Made by a program: the position numbers and the translations under genes. Of a DNA stretch of 16,440 nucleotides, positions 1 through 6,367 are shown in pieces. The DNA lies in contig CAIKZV010000733.1 of assembly GCA_903831925.1 (NCBI GenBank), positions 1 to 16,440 of the forward strand, in the 5' to 3' direction. How positions within the stretch are numbered: position 1 is the first letter of the stretch; every line of letters begins with the position of its first letter. This stretch comes from an uncultured Burkholderiales bacterium (GTDB lineage: Bacteria > Pseudomonadota > Gammaproteobacteria > Burkholderiales > Burkholderiaceae_E). The notes beneath the pieces were generated by a model. It ran no database searches. It saw nothing but the letters and a program-made list of their open reading frames with translations, and was not told the DNA's origin.

Positions 1-988
1 CACTGCTGCGTGCACGTGCTGCCGCAGTCACCAGAGCGGGCGTGGCGGCCAAACCCAGGCCGACCAGAATCGCGCCGCTCAGGGCCGCGCCGGCATCGGT
101 GGCGGCAGAGACCGCGCAGCCTGCCGCCGCCAAGGCCATGGCGACCGGCAGGGCATAGGAGCGCAGCAAGGGCCGGCTGAGCAGCGCGATGGTTGCGGCA
201 CTGCCCGCCAGCGTGGCCAGTCCAAGGATGGTCCAGGTCGAGGCAATGACCCAGATCGGCGCGGCGGCGGCCGAAAGCCTCGCGCCAGCGAAGGTCGAAT
301 AAGCCACATAACCCATGCCAAAGCAGGCGTAGGTGGCCACCAGCCAGGCCCATCGCGGTGTTGCGACCAGGGCGAGCTTGAATGCGGGTTCGCCAGCCGA
401 GGCGAATGAGGGCACGATCAAAGTGGGAAATCCAAATGCGAGCACGATGGCCAGCATGGCGGCTGCCGCAAATGACAGTCGCCATGCGCCCGGTTCAAGC
501 AACCAGGGTGCGCCAATGCCGCAGGCGAGCACAGCCCCCGCCATCCCGGTCCACATGAGGACACTGGCGGTCGCCCGGGATGATTCATTCACCTGCGAGA
601 AGACGCTGACCATGATGGCGATGATCGTGGCGCCTGCGCCCAGGCCGGTGGCAAGGCGTCCTGCACCGAGCAGCAGACTGGCACCCCAGAAAGTTGTCGG
701 AACCATCGCGCACAGCAGGGCGCCTGCAGCAGTCAGCAGATTGCCGGCGCGCATCTGTCGAGCCAGGCCCATGCGGCGCCCAAGCATCGGTCCCATCAGG
801 GTGCCGGCAAGGTAGCCCGCCAGATGCAGCGCGTTGAGTACGCCGCCCGCTGTAAAGCCGAGCCCCAATTCATTGCGCAGTGATGGGAGCACCACCCCGT
901 AGGCAAAACGGGCAAGCCCGACATGCAAGGCCACCCCGAGAGCCCCCCAGGCGATCAGTCGAAGCGGCAGTGTCCTCACGTCATTCAT
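1..988 (-). CDS. YbfB/YjiJ-family MFS transporter, C-terminus beyond window
   Basis: The minus frame from ATG 986-988 stays open to the window edge, giving 329 residues beginning MNDVRTLPLRLIAW. The N-terminus has the pattern of this MFS subgroup (LHVGLARFAYGVVLPSLRNE, then a Gly-rich LNALHLAGYLAGTLMGPMLG helix and a GRRMGLARQ cytoplasmic loop). Hydrophobic helices repeat through the whole visible part. Family members run to about 390-400 residues, so roughly the last 60-70 are missing. The inner-membrane substrate is unknown. The gene starts 36 bases after the sulfatase stop, in the same direction, so it is probably the last or a later gene of the DUF1145-like/sulfatase operon. It might then move a sulfatase product or another organic solute, which is inference. 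No clear Shine-Dalgarno sequence precedes the ATG, so expression may depend on coupling to the upstream gene. Confidence 0.85.
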   Translation of the reverse strand, partial: MNDVRTLPLRLIAWGALGVALHVGLARFAYGVVLPSLRNELGLGFTAGGVLNALHLAGYLAGTLMGPMLGRRMGLARQMRAGNLLTAAGALLCAMVPTTFWGASLLLGAGRLATGLGAGATIIAIMVSVFSQVNESSRATASVLMWTGMAGAVLACGIGAPWLLEPGAWRLSFAAAAMLAIVLAFGFPTLIVPSFASAGEPAFKLALVATPRWAWLVATYACFGMGYVAYSTFAGARLSAAAAPIWVIASTWTILGLATLAGSAATIALLSRPLLRSYALPVAMALAAAGCAVSAATDAGAALSGAILVGLGLAATPALVTAAARARSS

Positions 989-1024
989 CGCGTGCCGCGT
1001 CGAAAGGCCAGAAAAGAAAGGGCG

Positions 1025-2818
1025 TCAGCCCCTGCGAGCGCGCCTGCGTCGGGCGATCAGCAAGCCGCCGGCGAAGACCATACCTGCGAGCACGGTGATC
1101 GTCGAGTTCAGGTAGGCCGGAATCCAGTAATTGAAGACGGTGTTGATCATGACCTGTCGCACCGGGTTGTAATCCTGCGGCATCGGCAATACACCCTGTG
1201 CGCTCGCCCAGGCAGTGTAGTCGGCCTTCATCGCGGCAAACTCTTGCGGGCGCTGCTGCTGCAGATCCCTGGTCTCGCCGGGGTCAGTGCGCATGTCATA
1301 GAGGTGCCATTGCCCGTCACCGATCGGTGCGGTGTTCAGGACCAGTTTGAGATCACCCTTGAAGAGTGCCTTGTTGCCGGCCAGCTCGTATCCGAGCAGC
1401 TCGTCAGCGGTGCGCACACGCAAGGCCGGATCGTTCAGCACCGGCAGCAGGCTTCGACCGCTGGGTGCCTCGATCGACTGACCCTGATAGCTTGTTCCAG
1501 GCCGAGGGACCTTCGCCAGTTCGAGAAGGGTCGGCAGGATGTCGGTGACATGGGTCAGCCCGGCGTGAATCTGATTGGCGGCTGTCCCGGGTGCGCCGCT
1601 GATAATCAGGGGCGAGCGGATACCGCCTTCGCCCGCGTAAAACTTGAAAGTGTCGAGCGGCGATGCCGACGCGCTCGACCACGATGGTCCGGGAACAACA
1701 TAGGCGCCTTTGCCGCCCAGGCGATCAAGGTCGCGGTTGTAATGAAACCTCAGCCAGATATCGGCTTCCTTGTAGTCGGAGCCTTCGGGGCCGTTGTCGG
1801 ACAAAAAGACGAAGACGGTATTTTCGAACTCGCCGGTGGATTTCAGATGTGCAATCAGACGACCGACCTCATGGTCCATGGCGCTGGCCATGCCGGCATA
1901 GACTTCCATCAGTCGAGCCTGGTACTGGCGCTCGCTCGGGTTCAAAGCGTCCCAGTTTTCGGTCGTTCGCATGGTCACCATCGGCGTGGCCTTCGGCGCA
2001 AGTCCGAGCTCTGCCGCCCTGTCTCGCCGTGCGTCGCGCAGCGCGGTCCAGCCACGGTCATAGCGACCCTTGTACTGGTCGATGAAGGCTTGAGGCGCCT
2101 GGACCGGGACATGGTTGGCCTGGAAGCCGACATAGGCAAAGAAGGGCTTGCCGCTGCCTTCGCCGCTCTTCAGATAGCCGATGGTCCTGTCGATGAAAAA
2201 GGTCGATGAATAGAACTCGGCAGGCATGACCGGCGTCTTGCCGTTTTCGAACCAGTTCACCTTGGCGTTATGCGGCAGGTAGCGCTTTTCGGGTTCCCAG
2301 TTGTCGGAGCCGGTATCGCCCATCACGAATGACTGGTCGAAGCCGCGGCGGTCGGGCAGGTTGTCGGGTTCGCTGCCGACATTCCATTTGCCGGCGACAG
2401 AGGTCCGGTAGCCCGCGTCGTGCAACAGCGTGCCCAGCGTCACGACATTCGGTACCAGCGAGCCGAGATAGCCCGGCTTGCCGAGGTGTTCACGGGGCAT
2501 GGTCTCGCGCAGGTTGCCGTGACCATTGCGATGATTGTCGACGCCAGTCAGCAGCATCGATCGCGTGGGCGAGCAGGATGCGGCGACATGAAAGTTGGAA
2601 AAGCGCATGCCACGGCGCGCCAACTCGTCAAGATGGGGTGTGGTGATCTCGCCGCCGAAGGCGCCGACATCGGTGAATCCCCAGTCATCGGCCACCAGCA
2701 CCACGATATTGGGCCGGTCTGGCTGTGCCGCGGTGGCCGTGCCGTTCAGACACAGACCAAGTGCGATGACCAGACTCGCGCGGCTCAGATGTCCCAGTGG
2801 TCTTGCGGCCATGTTCAT
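1025..2818 (-). CDS. Sulfatase (arylsulfatase-type, S1) with signal peptide and C-terminal membrane anchor
   Basis: This is a 597-residue sulfatase, predicted to be exported and to hydrolyse sulfate esters. Residues 1-31 form a signal peptide (basic start, hydrophobic LVIALGLCL core, ATAA cleavage region). The metal-binding DD is at 44-45. The modification motif C82-S-P-T-R86 is where Cys82 would be oxidised to formylglycine. Lys144 (GKW), His236 (NHVP) and D341-N342 (SDNG) match catalytic or metal residues of the alkaline-phosphatase superfamily. The usual GKWH is GKWN here, so the expected catalytic His is Asn146. The end (about 570-597) is a hydrophobic helix followed by RRRRARRG, which suggests an inner-membrane anchor. 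I chose ATG 2818 because a longer frame to 2860 would overlap the preceding gene and hide the signal peptide. It starts 4 bases after the upstream stop at 2823, so translation is probably coupled. No formylglycine-generating enzyme is in the window. The natural substrate is unknown. Confidence 0.93.
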   Translation of the reverse strand: MNMAARPLGHLSRASLVIALGLCLNGTATAAQPDRPNIVVLVADDWGFTDVGAFGGEITTPHLDELARRGMRFSNFHVAASCSPTRSMLLTGVDNHRNGHGNLRETMPREHLGKPGYLGSLVPNVVTLGTLLHDAGYRTSVAGKWNVGSEPDNLPDRRGFDQSFVMGDTGSDNWEPEKRYLPHNAKVNWFENGKTPVMPAEFYSSTFFIDRTIGYLKSGEGSGKPFFAYVGFQANHVPVQAPQAFIDQYKGRYDRGWTALRDARRDRAAELGLAPKATPMVTMRTTENWDALNPSERQYQARLMEVYAGMASAMDHEVGRLIAHLKSTGEFENTVFVFLSDNGPEGSDYKEADIWLRFHYNRDLDRLGGKGAYVVPGPSWSSASASPLDTFKFYAGEGGIRSPLIISGAPGTAANQIHAGLTHVTDILPTLLELAKVPRPGTSYQGQSIEAPSGRSLLPVLNDPALRVRTADELLGYELAGNKALFKGDLKLVLNTAPIGDGQWHLYDMRTDPGETRDLQQQRPQEFAAMKADYTAWASAQGVLPMPQDYNPVRQVMINTVFNYWIPAYLNSTITVLAGMVFAGGLLIARRRRARRG

Positions 2819-2822
2819 CGGC

Positions 2823-3095
2823 TCAATGGCTGCCTGCAGCCTGGGCCTTGGCATCGGCAAGCGGTTTCCAGTGCAGCAATCCGAACAGCAGCGTCAGGAT
2901 GACACTGACCGCCAGTGACCCCTTGTACAGACGCACATGCCGAAACATGAAGATCACTTCAAGCAGGTGCAGTCCGAGCAGGACGCCGGCCACGATCGGC
3001 GCGTGCTCGAATTGACCTTCAGGAAGCAGGCCGGCCAGCTTGGCGCCCGCCATCACATAAGCGAAGAGGCACAGGCCTCTCAGTAGCAGATTCAT
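2823..3095 (-). CDS. Small DUF1145-like membrane protein
   Basis: This 90-residue protein begins MNLLLRGLCLFAYVMAGAKL and has about three hydrophobic segments (roughly 3-20, 28-46 and 54-70). It carries the HLLEVIFMFRH and LTLLFGLLHWKPL signatures that resemble DUF1145/YhhL-type inner-membrane proteins. The biochemical role is unknown for that family. ATG 3095 is preferred over a longer frame starting at 3137, because AAGGA lies 8 bases upstream of it and the extra N-terminal residues are polar and unlike the family. It is the first gene of the minus-strand operon leading into the sulfatase, 4 bases downstream. It is divergent from the acyl-CoA ligase. The family assignment is from memory of the pattern and is moderate. 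Confidence 0.75.
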   Translation of the reverse strand: MNLLLRGLCLFAYVMAGAKLAGLLPEGQFEHAPIVAGVLLGLHLLEVIFMFRHVRLYKGSLAVSVILTLLFGLLHWKPLADAKAQAAGSH

Positions 3096-3261
3096 CGGAT
3101 TCGTCCTTGGTGAATGGCGAAGTTTAGTGCCAATCACGAAGATCAGTACACCTGTGTCTGTCGAACAGAAGCCGACGAGCGTCTGCCCAAACCGGCTGCC
3201 TCAGTGCGATCGAGGCGAGACGGTAAGATCACAAGCAAAGACAAGCCAGTTGGAGACGAAG
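3096..3261. other. Divergent intergenic region between DUF1145-like gene and acyl-CoA ligase
   Basis: This 166-base gap must hold the promoters of both divergent units. No convincing -35/-10 pair could be picked on either strand. Shine-Dalgarno sequences are visible at each end: AAGGA before ATG 3095 on the minus strand, and GGAG about 7 bases before ATG 3262 on the plus strand. One short inverted repeat (CTGT-CGA-ACAG, 3158-3168) is present but too short to call an operator. Confidence 0.5.
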
Positions 3262-4836
3262 ATGGCCCTGATGACCGCTCTGGCGGCGCAGCGCCGGGGT
3301 AATGCACCCGCGCTGATCGATGAATCCGGATCCTGTTCATGGATCGCCCTGAACAGCCGGGTCAATCGTCTGATTCGTGCCTTGCATGCAGCGGGCCTTG
3401 AGCCGGGTGATCGGATCGGCTTTTTTTGCGGCAATTCGCGTCAGGCCTTCGAACTGATGGTGGCGGCCCATCATGCCGGTATCACGTATGTCCCGGTCAA
3501 CTGGCACTTCACTGCCGATGAACTGGCTCATGTCCTGATCGATTCGAAATCGGTAGCGCTGTTTACCGATACCCGCTTTGCGACGGTCGCCATGCAGGCA
3601 TTGGCCCTGGCGCCAGACAGCGCAGCGCGCCTTCGGGTTTGTGCACTGACTGATCCCGCCGACAGCACTCCCGACGGATTCCTCTCGTACGAGAAGCTGA
3701 TCGATACCGAGTGCGATGACAGCGAGCCTGTGGGGCAATGCGCCGGTGGCCCGATGTTCTACACCTCGGGGACCACCGGACGGCCCAAGGGCGTGGTGCG
3801 ACTGACCGATGGCCCGCCGCCGATCGAGTCGCTCAAGTCAATGGCTCAGGGCATGTTGGCGATGCTTGACTTGCCGCCCGACGGCATGACGCTGCTGGCC
3901 GGCCCCTACTATCACTCTGCGCAGTGGAGCTTTGCCTTTTTGCCGCTGCTGGCCGGCTCGACCGTCGTCATGACGCACCGGTTTGATGCCGCAGGCACCT
4001 TGCGACTGATCGATGATTACCGTGTCACCAATCTGCATCTGGTGCCCACCCAGTTCATCCGTTTGCTGCGGCTCGATGCTGCCCTCAAAGACGCTTTCGA
4101 CGGTTCGTCGCTGCGATGCGTCTGGCATGGCGCGGCGCCTTGTCCGCCCCAGGTCAAGCGCGACATGATCGATTGGTGGGGCCCTTGCATTCACGAGTAT
4201 TACGGCTCGACCGAAGGCGCTGTGGTTACTGGCATTTCGTCGGCTGAGTGGCTCAAGCGCCCGGGCTCGGTCGGGCGAATCCTCCAGCAGACCGACGTCT
4301 TCATTCTTCATGAAGACGGCTCGGCTGCGCAGGTCGGTGAGCACGGCACGATCTGGATGCGCAACCGGCGGGGCATCACCGTGCAGTATCACAACGATCC
4401 GGCCAAGACTGCGGCTGCCCATCGCGGCGCGGGGCTTTTCACAACCGGCGATGTCGGCTGGATGGATGCCGAAGGCTATCTCTATCTCACCGATCGACTG
4501 ATCGACATGATCATCTCAGGCGGCGTGAACATCTATCCCGCAGAGATCGAGGCGGTGCTTGCCACCCACCCTGCAGTGTCTGATTCTGCGGTGATTGGTG
4601 TGCCTAATGCGGAGTTCGGCGAGGAGGTCAAAGCAATCGTGCAGCTCACGTCGGGCCTGAGCGCAGATCAGGTGCTGATCGAGTCGCTCGTGCAGCATTG
4701 CCGCGATGCGTTGGCCGGCTATAAGGTGCCACGGACGGTTGAATTCCGTGACACCCTGCCGCGTACCGAGACCGGCAAACTCCAGAAGCGCTTGCTGCGC
4801 GACCCCTACTGGGCAGCCACCGGCCGGTCGATCTAA
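3262..4836 (+). CDS. AMP-forming acyl-CoA synthetase (ANL superfamily)
   Basis: This 524-residue cytoplasmic ligase activates a carboxylic acid to an acyl-adenylate and then to an acyl-CoA. The ANL motifs appear in order. The ATP-binding loop is FYTSGTTGRPKG at about 166-177. The EYYGSTEG adenylate motif is at 313-320. TGDVGW, with the ribose-binding Asp397, is followed by the hinge region LTDRLIDMIISGGVNIYPAEIE. The C-terminal PRTETGKLQKR carries catalytic Lys506. Length is normal for medium/long-chain or aromatic acyl-CoA ligases. The sequence alone does not fix the substrate. ATG 3262 is preferred over an upstream start at 3127 because GGAG precedes it and MTALAAQRRGNAPALID is the typical N-terminus. 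It is transcribed alone on the plus strand, and its stop interlocks with that of the convergent dehydrogenase. Confidence 0.93.
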   Translation: MALMTALAAQRRGNAPALIDESGSCSWIALNSRVNRLIRALHAAGLEPGDRIGFFCGNSRQAFELMVAAHHAGITYVPVNWHFTADELAHVLIDSKSVALFTDTRFATVAMQALALAPDSAARLRVCALTDPADSTPDGFLSYEKLIDTECDDSEPVGQCAGGPMFYTSGTTGRPKGVVRLTDGPPPIESLKSMAQGMLAMLDLPPDGMTLLAGPYYHSAQWSFAFLPLLAGSTVVMTHRFDAAGTLRLIDDYRVTNLHLVPTQFIRLLRLDAALKDAFDGSSLRCVWHGAAPCPPQVKRDMIDWWGPCIHEYYGSTEGAVVTGISSAEWLKRPGSVGRILQQTDVFILHEDGSAAQVGEHGTIWMRNRRGITVQYHNDPAKTAAAHRGAGLFTTGDVGWMDAEGYLYLTDRLIDMIISGGVNIYPAEIEAVLATHPAVSDSAVIGVPNAEFGEEVKAIVQLTSGLSADQVLIESLVQHCRDALAGYKVPRTVEFRDTLPRTETGKLQKRLLRDPYWAATGRSI

Positions 4837-5777
4837 CCGGCTGACTTGACCGCATCCTCCCGCTTGACGACAGGCACGACCGGCGTGATGCCGGCCATGA
4901 TGCTTGAGGGGATCTGCGCGATCAGTTGGTCCACCGTGAAGACCGAGCCGTCATTGGTCAGGGTCTTGAAGTCCTCGCCGTAATAGTAGGTGTTGATTCG
5001 GCCCTTCTCGACATGAAAAACATGGCCATTGATGGCATCGGCGCCGTCGGTGCACAGATAGGCGACCATCGGTGCAATATGCTCCGGCCCGCGGCCCTCG
5101 AAGAAGCGGTCGTATTGCTCCTGGGTCATCAGCCCGGCTTCGAGCTTGCGTTTCTGATTGGCGATCACTGCATCATTCATCATCATCCGTGTGTCGGCTG
5201 CCGGGCACAGCGCGTTGCAGGTGATGCCGAACTTTGCAGTCTCCTTGGCGATCGAACGAGTCAGTCCGATGATGCCGGCCTTGGCCGCGCTGTAGTTGCA
5301 CTGTCCGACCGAGCCTTTGAAGGCATCCGACGAAAAGTTGACGATGCGCCCATAGCCTTCGCGCCGCATGTACTTGATCGCGTGATGGGACATTGCCCAG
5401 TGGCCTTTCAGGTGCACATTGATGACGGTGTCGAAATCGTCTTCCGACATGTTCCAGATCATTCGCTCGCGAAGCATGCCGGCGACATTGATCAGGATGT
5501 CGATCTTCCCGAAGGTATCGACGCACTGCGCGACCATGCGTCCGGCCTTCTGGTAATCGGCCACGCTGTCATAGTTGGCAATCGCGGTGCCGCCGGCTGC
5601 CCTGATCTCATTGACGACATCGTCGGCCGGACGCTCATCGGTCGGCTCGCCGCCGCGACCGACACCGGGGTCGTTCACGATGACCCGTGCGCCCTCGCGG
5701 GCGAGAAGCAGCGCGACGTCACGGCCGATGCCGCGGCCTGCGCCGGTCACGATGGCGGCTTTGCCTTCAAGATGCAT
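4833..5777 (-). CDS. Short-chain dehydrogenase/reductase, hydroxyacyl-CoA dehydrogenase-like
   Basis: This 314-residue NAD(P)-dependent oxidoreductase has the classical SDR layout. The nucleotide motif TGAGRGIG is at 11-18, NVAG at 97-100, and the catalytic set Asn120, Ser149, Tyr162 (YSAAK) and Lys166. The GVGRGGEPTDERPADDVVNEI insert and the longer C-terminal part (to 314, against about 250 for simple SDRs) resemble the dehydrogenase unit of multifunctional beta-oxidation enzymes. A 3-hydroxyacyl-CoA or related hydroxy substrate is therefore plausible but unproven. ATG 5777 is preceded by AGGAGA at good spacing; a longer frame to 5819 lacks this. It lies 71 bases downstream of the UGSC gene on the same strand, so it is probably co-transcribed with yghU, the thioredoxin-like gene and UGSC. 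The final TAG shares bases with the TAA of the convergent acyl-CoA ligase. Confidence 0.92.
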   Translation of the reverse strand: MHLEGKAAIVTGAGRGIGRDVALLLAREGARVIVNDPGVGRGGEPTDERPADDVVNEIRAAGGTAIANYDSVADYQKAGRMVAQCVDTFGKIDILINVAGMLRERMIWNMSEDDFDTVINVHLKGHWAMSHHAIKYMRREGYGRIVNFSSDAFKGSVGQCNYSAAKAGIIGLTRSIAKETAKFGITCNALCPAADTRMMMNDAVIANQKRKLEAGLMTQEQYDRFFEGRGPEHIAPMVAYLCTDGADAINGHVFHVEKGRINTYYYGEDFKTLTNDGSVFTVDQLIAQIPSSIMAGITPVVPVVKREDAVKSAG

Positions 5778-5848
5778 GTCTGTCTCCTGTGTGTTGGAAG
5801 GGGTGCCGCGGCGCCACATCGGATGGCGGCGCGCGTCGGCGTTGTGCG

Positions 5849-6367
5849 TCAGGACTTTTTGACCAGCAGCGCGAGAATCGCCTCCAGGTGCTGATCGGCC
5901 ATCGCCCTCATTTCGTCGTCGGTCCGATCCTGCACCGGATGCGGCACAAAGACGTACGCCGGATCGGTGCCGAGCGCTTTCGACTGGACGGCTGCTGCGT
6001 CGATGAATTCAGTGGTTGCCACACCGACCGAGGGGATGCCATTGGCTTCGAGATCTGCGAGGTCATGCGTACAGCACGACGTACAGGACCCTCAGTCGGC
6101 CAGCCCTTCGATGACCACATTGACTTCACCCACGATCTGCTGGCGCAGCGGCAATGGTGCGGGCTTGGCCACCGTAGGCTTCATGTATCGCTTGACGACG
6201 ATGCCGCGCTCGGTGAGCAGTGCATCGAGGCGATCAAGAAAGATATTGCCGCGCGGTTTTGAGATATCGAGCAGACCGACCGTGAGGCCTTGGAGCTGGT
6301 CGGGGCGCGCCAGCCTTTCGCGCGACGTCGGACTTTGCTCCGCCGTCGGGTCCATGATGACAGTCAT
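5849..6367 (-). CDS. UGSC-family (seleno)protein with in-frame TGA read as selenocysteine
   Basis: This is a 172-residue protein if TGA codon 92 (6092-6094) is read as selenocysteine. It begins MTVIMDPTAEQSP and carries VGLLDISKPRGNIFLDRL and a YMKPTVAKPAP stretch. After EGLAD comes the family motif U92-G-S-C95-T-S-C98-C99-T-H-D. The frame then runs through IPSVGVATTEFIDAA and VFVPHPVQDRTDDEM to TGA at 5849. Only one TGA interrupts the frame. No in-frame Met occurs close downstream that could restart translation, so a single recoded gene is more likely than two. Known homologues have either U or C at this point; I recall this from family knowledge, without a search. The start ATG overlaps the stop of the thioredoxin-like gene (ATGA), indicating coupling. 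The biochemical function is not established, and a redox role is inferred from the U/C motif and the neighbours. A sequencing error or pseudogene is the alternative. Confidence 0.9.
6062..6091 (-). promoter_or_regulatory. Candidate bacterial SECIS hairpin downstream of the UGA
   Basis: Reading the minus strand after UGA (6094-6092), an 11-base spacer (6091-6081) leads to stem GUCGUGC (6080-6074), loop UGUAC (6073-6069) and stem GCAUGAC (6068-6062). This gives 7 pairs, one of them G-U. The loop starts 19 bases after the UGA and has G at its second position. Both agree with the published bacterial SECIS rules (loop 16-37 bases from UGA, a G in the first two loop positions). The hairpin was folded by eye; no energy was computed. 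Confidence 0.7.
6092..6094 (-). other. In-frame TGA, predicted selenocysteine codon (Sec92)
   Basis: On the minus strand, codon 92 of the UGSC gene is TGA, followed at once by GGG-TCC-TGT (G-S-C). Homologues of this family carry Sec or Cys at exactly this residue. Because the stop coincides with the redox position, selenocysteine recoding is a better explanation than a random nonsense mutation. Confidence 0.88.

Noticed and set aside
923..2209. A 428-residue open frame on the plus strand
   Set aside because: It lies antisense to the sulfatase and the MFS gene. It has no recognisable domain, and its length follows from high GC content.
3158..3168. Inverted repeat CTGT-CGA-ACAG as an operator (LexA-like)
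   Set aside because: The arms are only 4 bp and the spacing does not fit a known LexA box, so it could be chance.
5812..5828. Hairpin CGCCA-7-TGGCG between the UGSC gene and the dehydrogenase as a terminator
   Set aside because: The stem is only 5 bp, has no following T tract on the minus strand, and would sit inside a likely operon.
4926..5894. A 322-residue open frame on the plus strand
   Set aside because: It is the antisense shadow of the short-chain dehydrogenase, which has complete SDR motifs.
6092..6367. A separate 91-residue protein ending at the TGA at 6092
   Set aside because: The downstream frame is intact for 80 codons and starts with the family motif. No nearby in-frame Met exists to restart translation. 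A recoded single gene explains both halves.
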